Shown here one piece after another: positions 6,160 to 7,890 of a DNA stretch of 7,890 bases. The translations under genes and the position numbers were made by a program. This DNA is from Alphaproteobacteria bacterium (GTDB taxonomy: Bacteria > Pseudomonadota > Alphaproteobacteria > Caulobacterales > Maricaulaceae). The stretch spans positions 1 through 7,890 of the forward strand of contig JAUIEH010000106.1 in the NCBI GenBank assembly GCA_030428405.1, read 5' to 3'. Each line of letters begins with the position of its first letter. The first letter of the stretch is position 1. The notes below the pieces were generated by a model. It made no database searches. It was not told where the DNA came from and worked only from the letters and a program-made list of their open reading frames with translations.

Positions 6160-6180
6160 AGTTTGGGAGAAACGCAACGC

Positions 6181-6990
6181 CTACATGGCTGGACGCATGC
6201 GCTCTTCGTTTTCGTTCATGGCGGTCGGCGCATCGAGAATCTGCGGCTCGAGATTGCGTGTGATGGCGGCGCGAACCTGTTCGACATAGAGCGCGGTGTC
6301 TTTCGACAGAAGCTGAGCCGGGCCCCAGATGCCGATGGCGAGCTGCTCGAAATCATCGGCCTGCGGAATAAGCATCGCGATCATGGCGCCGCCGTCATCG
6401 TCGACGCCCAGGGCGAAGCCGTCTTCACGCACTTTGTCGAGATCGTCCGACAGCTCCTGATAGGGCACGCGCATCTCGGGATCGGATTCGGCGTTGAGCC
6501 GGTGCACGTATTTTTTGACGAGTTCGCGGTCGAGCTTCGACATGAGCGCCTTGCCGGCAGCGGAGTGCAGGAGAAGCGTCTCTTTGTGGTCGAAGCTGCG
6601 ATGGTTGGGAGAAATCTTGCCGCGCACCTCGTGGACGAACTGAACCTGCAATTCGACGCGGGTGGCGAGGGTGACGGTGAGGCCGGTTGATTCGGCGAGC
6701 TGATCCATCATGGGAAGGACCGAGCCTTCGCGGAACAGCTTGGGCTGCACCCAGGCGCCGAGAAGCGCGACGCGCGCCGCCGGGCGGTATTTGCGCTCAT
6801 AGCGGTCGCGGTGGAGATAGCCGAGCGAGACGAGGCAGCTCAGAAGCTCAGACGTGCTGGACTGCGGATAGCCCATCGCTCTGGCGATATCCATCACCGT
6901 GGCTTCGCCGCGCTCGGAGTTGAAATACTCCAAAACCTCCAATGCGCGTTGTGCGGATTTGATTTTCTTCGGATCGAGCGCCCGGCCCAT
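6181..6990 (-). CDS. IclR-family transcriptional regulator
   Basis: One-component regulator of 269 residues, typical IclR length. The N-terminal winged helix-turn-helix (about 10-80) contains KSAQRALEVLEYF (11-23) and the recognition-helix region YPQSSTSELLSCLVSLGYL (41-59). The effector-binding domain (about 95-250) shows LLHSAAGKALMSKL (140-153), the IclR pattern around A-x-GKA, and EDGFALGVDDDGGAMIAM (189-206). IclR members often control aromatic, fatty-acid or lipid catabolism and bind CoA esters or small acids. Here the ligand is unknown. The ATG at 6990 is supported by GGGAGGG five bases upstream (7002-6996). It converges on the rightward operon across a shared terminator, and nested palindromes lie just upstream of its start, suggesting autoregulation. 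Control of the neighbouring catabolic operons is inferred from position only. Confidence 0.94.
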   Translation of the reverse strand: MGRALDPKKIKSAQRALEVLEYFNSERGEATVMDIARAMGYPQSSTSELLSCLVSLGYLHRDRYERKYRPAARVALLGAWVQPKLFREGSVLPMMDQLAESTGLTVTLATRVELQVQFVHEVRGKISPNHRSFDHKETLLLHSAAGKALMSKLDRELVKKYVHRLNAESDPEMRVPYQELSDDLDKVREDGFALGVDDDGGAMIAMLIPQADDFEQLAIGIWGPAQLLSKDTALYVEQVRAAITRNLEPQILDAPTAMNENEERMRPAM

Positions 6991-7009
6991 TACGTCCCTC
7001 CCAGATACG

Positions 7010-7039
7010 AATATCGCTCTTATGACGTCATGTTGTCAT
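7010..7039 (-). promoter_or_regulatory. Candidate promoter of the IclR gene
   Basis: On the minus strand ATGACA (7039-7034, one mismatch to TTGACA) is followed after 18 bases by GATATT (7015-7010, four of six to TATAAT). Transcription would start near 7003, immediately before the GGGAGGG ribosome-binding site, which makes a very short leader. The -35 box lies inside the palindromic cluster, so a protein bound there would block polymerase. This is a by-eye match with moderate support. Confidence 0.35.
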
Positions 7040-7045
7040 AACAAC
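7020..7045. promoter_or_regulatory. Nested palindromes, candidate operator upstream of the IclR gene
   Basis: Three overlapping symmetric elements are packed in 26 bases. TTATGAC (7020-7026) and GTCATAA (7035-7041) form a perfect 7+7 inverted repeat. ATGACGTCAT (7022-7031) is a perfect 10-base palindrome inside it. GTTGT (7032-7036) and ACAAC (7041-7045) form a third 5+5 inverted repeat around CATA. The half-site GTCAT thus occurs three times: once inverted and twice direct at 8-base spacing. It lies about 30 bases before the IclR start and overlaps the candidate -35 box, as expected for an autoregulatory operator. The binding protein could be IclR or GntR. Confidence 0.55.
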
Positions 7046-7071
7046 TGGGGAGCGCACAAGACGTATCGTGA

Positions 7072-7099
7072 CAAAAACGCAGCTTTCAGTGCGTTTTTG
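7072..7099. terminator. Perfect 10-base-pair hairpin, possible GntR terminator
   Basis: CAAAAACGCA (7072-7081) and TGCGTTTTTG (7090-7099) are exact reverse complements around an eight-base loop. Read on the minus strand it lies 52 bases after the GntR stop, and its 3' arm ends in a run of five T, resembling a terminator whose T tract is part of the stem. The stem is A/T-rich with only a short GC core, so termination may be weak. An operator role is an alternative. Confidence 0.4.
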
Positions 7100-7103
7100 C
7101 AGT

Positions 7104-7120
7104 TGCGAAAGGTATTCGCA
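7104..7120. repeat. Short inverted repeat TGCGAA-N5-TTCGCA
   Basis: TGCGAA (7104-7109) and TTCGCA (7115-7120) form a perfect 6+6 inverted repeat with a five-base spacer. TTGCGA also recurs directly at 7103-7108 and 7122-7127. It sits between the GntR stop and the longer hairpin and may be part of the GntR 3' untranslated region or a regulator site. Support is modest because the arms are short. Confidence 0.35.
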
Positions 7121-7150
7121 CTTGCGAGATGGCGGGCGTTTTTAAAGCAG

Positions 7151-7890
7151 CTATGTGCTGGAACGGTAGTCGATCGCGTATTTATAGCGCTCGGGATGAT
7201 AGCGCAGCACGGCGGCTTCGATCGGCTGCTCAAATGCTGAGTAATAAACACGCTTGACCCGCAAGACCGGCGTCGTCGGGGCTAATCCGAGATGTTCGGC
7301 GGCGGCGTCGCCGGCGGTGTCGGCTTCGATCTGCTGCTCGGCGCGGGCGACCCGCGTGTTCATCTTGCGCTCGACAACGCGAATGATCGGCAAGCCGTTG
7401 GTGACGTCTTCAATATCCAGCAAATGGCCGACAGCCAGCGGGAAATAGACCTGCACGAAGGCGACCGGCTCCTGGTCTAGAAAGCTCGTGACTTCCATGC
7501 GCGTGGCGCGCTCACCGCTTTGCAGCGCCAGCACCTCGCTAATTTCGGCCGGCGGCACGACGTCCTCGCAGGACACGAATTCGTTGCGCAGATCGCCCGC
7601 GGTGGCGAGGAACTCATCCAGCGACCCGCTCAAGCGGATCGAGCGCACGCCCTTTTTCTGCTCGGTCACGAAGGAGCCGACGCCGCGGCGCTTGACGATC
7701 AAGCCTTGTGCGATGAGGGCGTCGAGCGCGCGCCGGACCGTGATTCTGCTGACGCCATATTCCGAGCAAATGCGTTCTTCCGTCGGCAGCGCGTCGCCGG
7801 GTGAAAATTCGCCGTTCAGAACCCGCGCCCGCAATTGCCGTTCAAGCTGCAGATAAAGCGGCAGCGGGCCGGCTTCGAGACGGGCGGACT
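7151..7890 (-). CDS. GntR-family regulator, HutC/UTRA type (5' end beyond right edge)
   Basis: One-component repressor-type regulator; 245 residues are visible and the reading frame stays open to the window edge, so the start is outside. Conserved sequence continues upstream of the in-frame TTG at 7834: PLPLYLQLERQLRARVLNG is the usual first helix of the GntR domain, so a start at that TTG would cut the fold. The winged helix-turn-helix spans about visible residues 8-75, with PTEERICSEYGVSRITVRRA and the wing KRRGVGSFV. The C-terminal UTRA ligand-binding domain (about 90-240) includes FLDQEPVAFVQVYFP and VLRVKRVYYSAFEQPIEAAV. HutC-type members sense histidine-pathway intermediates, sugars, phosphonates or fatty acids; the ligand here is not readable. 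The gene reads toward the IclR gene in the same direction but is separated by a hairpin. Whether it controls the catabolic operons is unknown. Confidence 0.93.
   Translation of the reverse strand, partial: SARLEAGPLPLYLQLERQLRARVLNGEFSPGDALPTEERICSEYGVSRITVRRALDALIAQGLIVKRRGVGSFVTEQKKGVRSIRLSGSLDEFLATAGDLRNEFVSCEDVVPPAEISEVLALQSGERATRMEVTSFLDQEPVAFVQVYFPLAVGHLLDIEDVTNGLPIIRVVERKMNTRVARAEQQIEADTAGDAAAEHLGLAPTTPVLRVKRVYYSAFEQPIEAAVLRYHPERYKYAIDYRSST

Larger units (their letters stand above)
6991..7150. promoter_or_regulatory. Intergenic region between the GntR stop and the IclR start
   Basis: These 160 bases are less GC-rich than the genes and carry no plausible coding sequence. From right to left they hold a short hairpin (7104-7120), a longer hairpin that may terminate the GntR transcript (7072-7099), a cluster of palindromes (7020-7045), a possible IclR promoter (7010-7039) and the IclR ribosome-binding site (6996-7002). 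The octamer GCGTTTTT occurs at 7091 and 7136, and inverted at 7073-7080. Confidence 0.6.

Noticed and set aside
5287..6177. Open frame of 296 codons on the minus strand opposite the thiolase-like gene
   Set aside because: It is antisense to a clear thiolase-fold gene and starts inside the terminator hairpin; no domain is recognisable.
6163..6690. Open frame of 175 codons on the plus strand opposite the IclR gene
   Set aside because: The minus strand encodes an unmistakable IclR protein; this frame begins in the terminator region and resembles only antisense composition.
7832..7834. TTG at 7834 as the start of the GntR gene
   Set aside because: The frame stays open to the window edge and the upstream residues (PLPLYLQLERQ) are the normal first helix of the GntR DNA-binding domain, so the true start is further right.
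1..7890. tRNA genes, CRISPR arrays, insertion-sequence ends or prophage parts
   Set aside because: No tRNA cloverleaf, regularly spaced repeats, transposase-like coding or terminal inverted repeats with flanking duplications were seen on reading both strands.

Overview
The window is GC-rich (by eye about 65 percent, with very frequent GCGCGC runs) and looks like the chromosome of an alphaproteobacterium. Tight co-directional genes, 4-base stop/start overlaps, GTG starts and the mix of IclR and GntR regulators fit that. The exact lineage is inference; Caulobacterales/Hyphomonadaceae-like groups come to mind because of the GCGCGC richness.

Layout. Positions 1-3629 are a leftward (minus-strand) operon. 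In transcription order it holds a full-length acyl-CoA dehydrogenase (3629-2472), a short partner acyl-CoA dehydrogenase (2475-1480), a canonical thiolase (1470-277) and the start of an enoyl-CoA hydratase that runs off the left edge (280-1). Positions 3630-3799 are a divergent control region with a perfect 8+8 inverted repeat. Positions 3800-6105 are a rightward operon: an enoyl-CoA hydratase/isomerase-family protein with a PaaG-like rather than hydratase-like active site, a small DUF35/OB-fold protein that has lost its zinc-ribbon cysteines, and a thiolase-fold (SCP-x/Ltp2-like) protein that has lost its catalytic cysteines. Positions 6106-6180 hold a strong hairpin terminator shared with the convergent IclR regulator (6990-6181). 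Positions 6991-7150 hold nested palindromes, a possible IclR promoter and two more hairpins. From 7151 to the right edge is a GntR/HutC-type (UTRA) regulator on the minus strand, open at its 5' end.

How the genes may work together. The set has the parts of a CoA-thioester beta-oxidation route: dehydrogenation by an acyl-CoA dehydrogenase pair, hydration, isomerisation and thiolysis. Added to this is a thiolase-like/DUF35 pair of the kind known from steroid side-chain aldolases (Ltp2-ChsH2), BbsAB of toluene degradation and IpfDE of ibuprofen degradation. I infer a catabolic cluster for a bulky or branched carboxylic acid such as a steroid or bile-acid side chain, terpenoid or aryl-alkanoate. 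The final C-C cleavage may be retro-aldol or another unconventional step rather than ordinary thiolysis. The window contains no CoA ligase, 3-hydroxyacyl-CoA dehydrogenase, oxygenase or transporter, so the substrate cannot be read from it. The two one-component regulators are candidates for its control. No RNA genes, CRISPR arrays, insertion sequences or prophage parts were seen.
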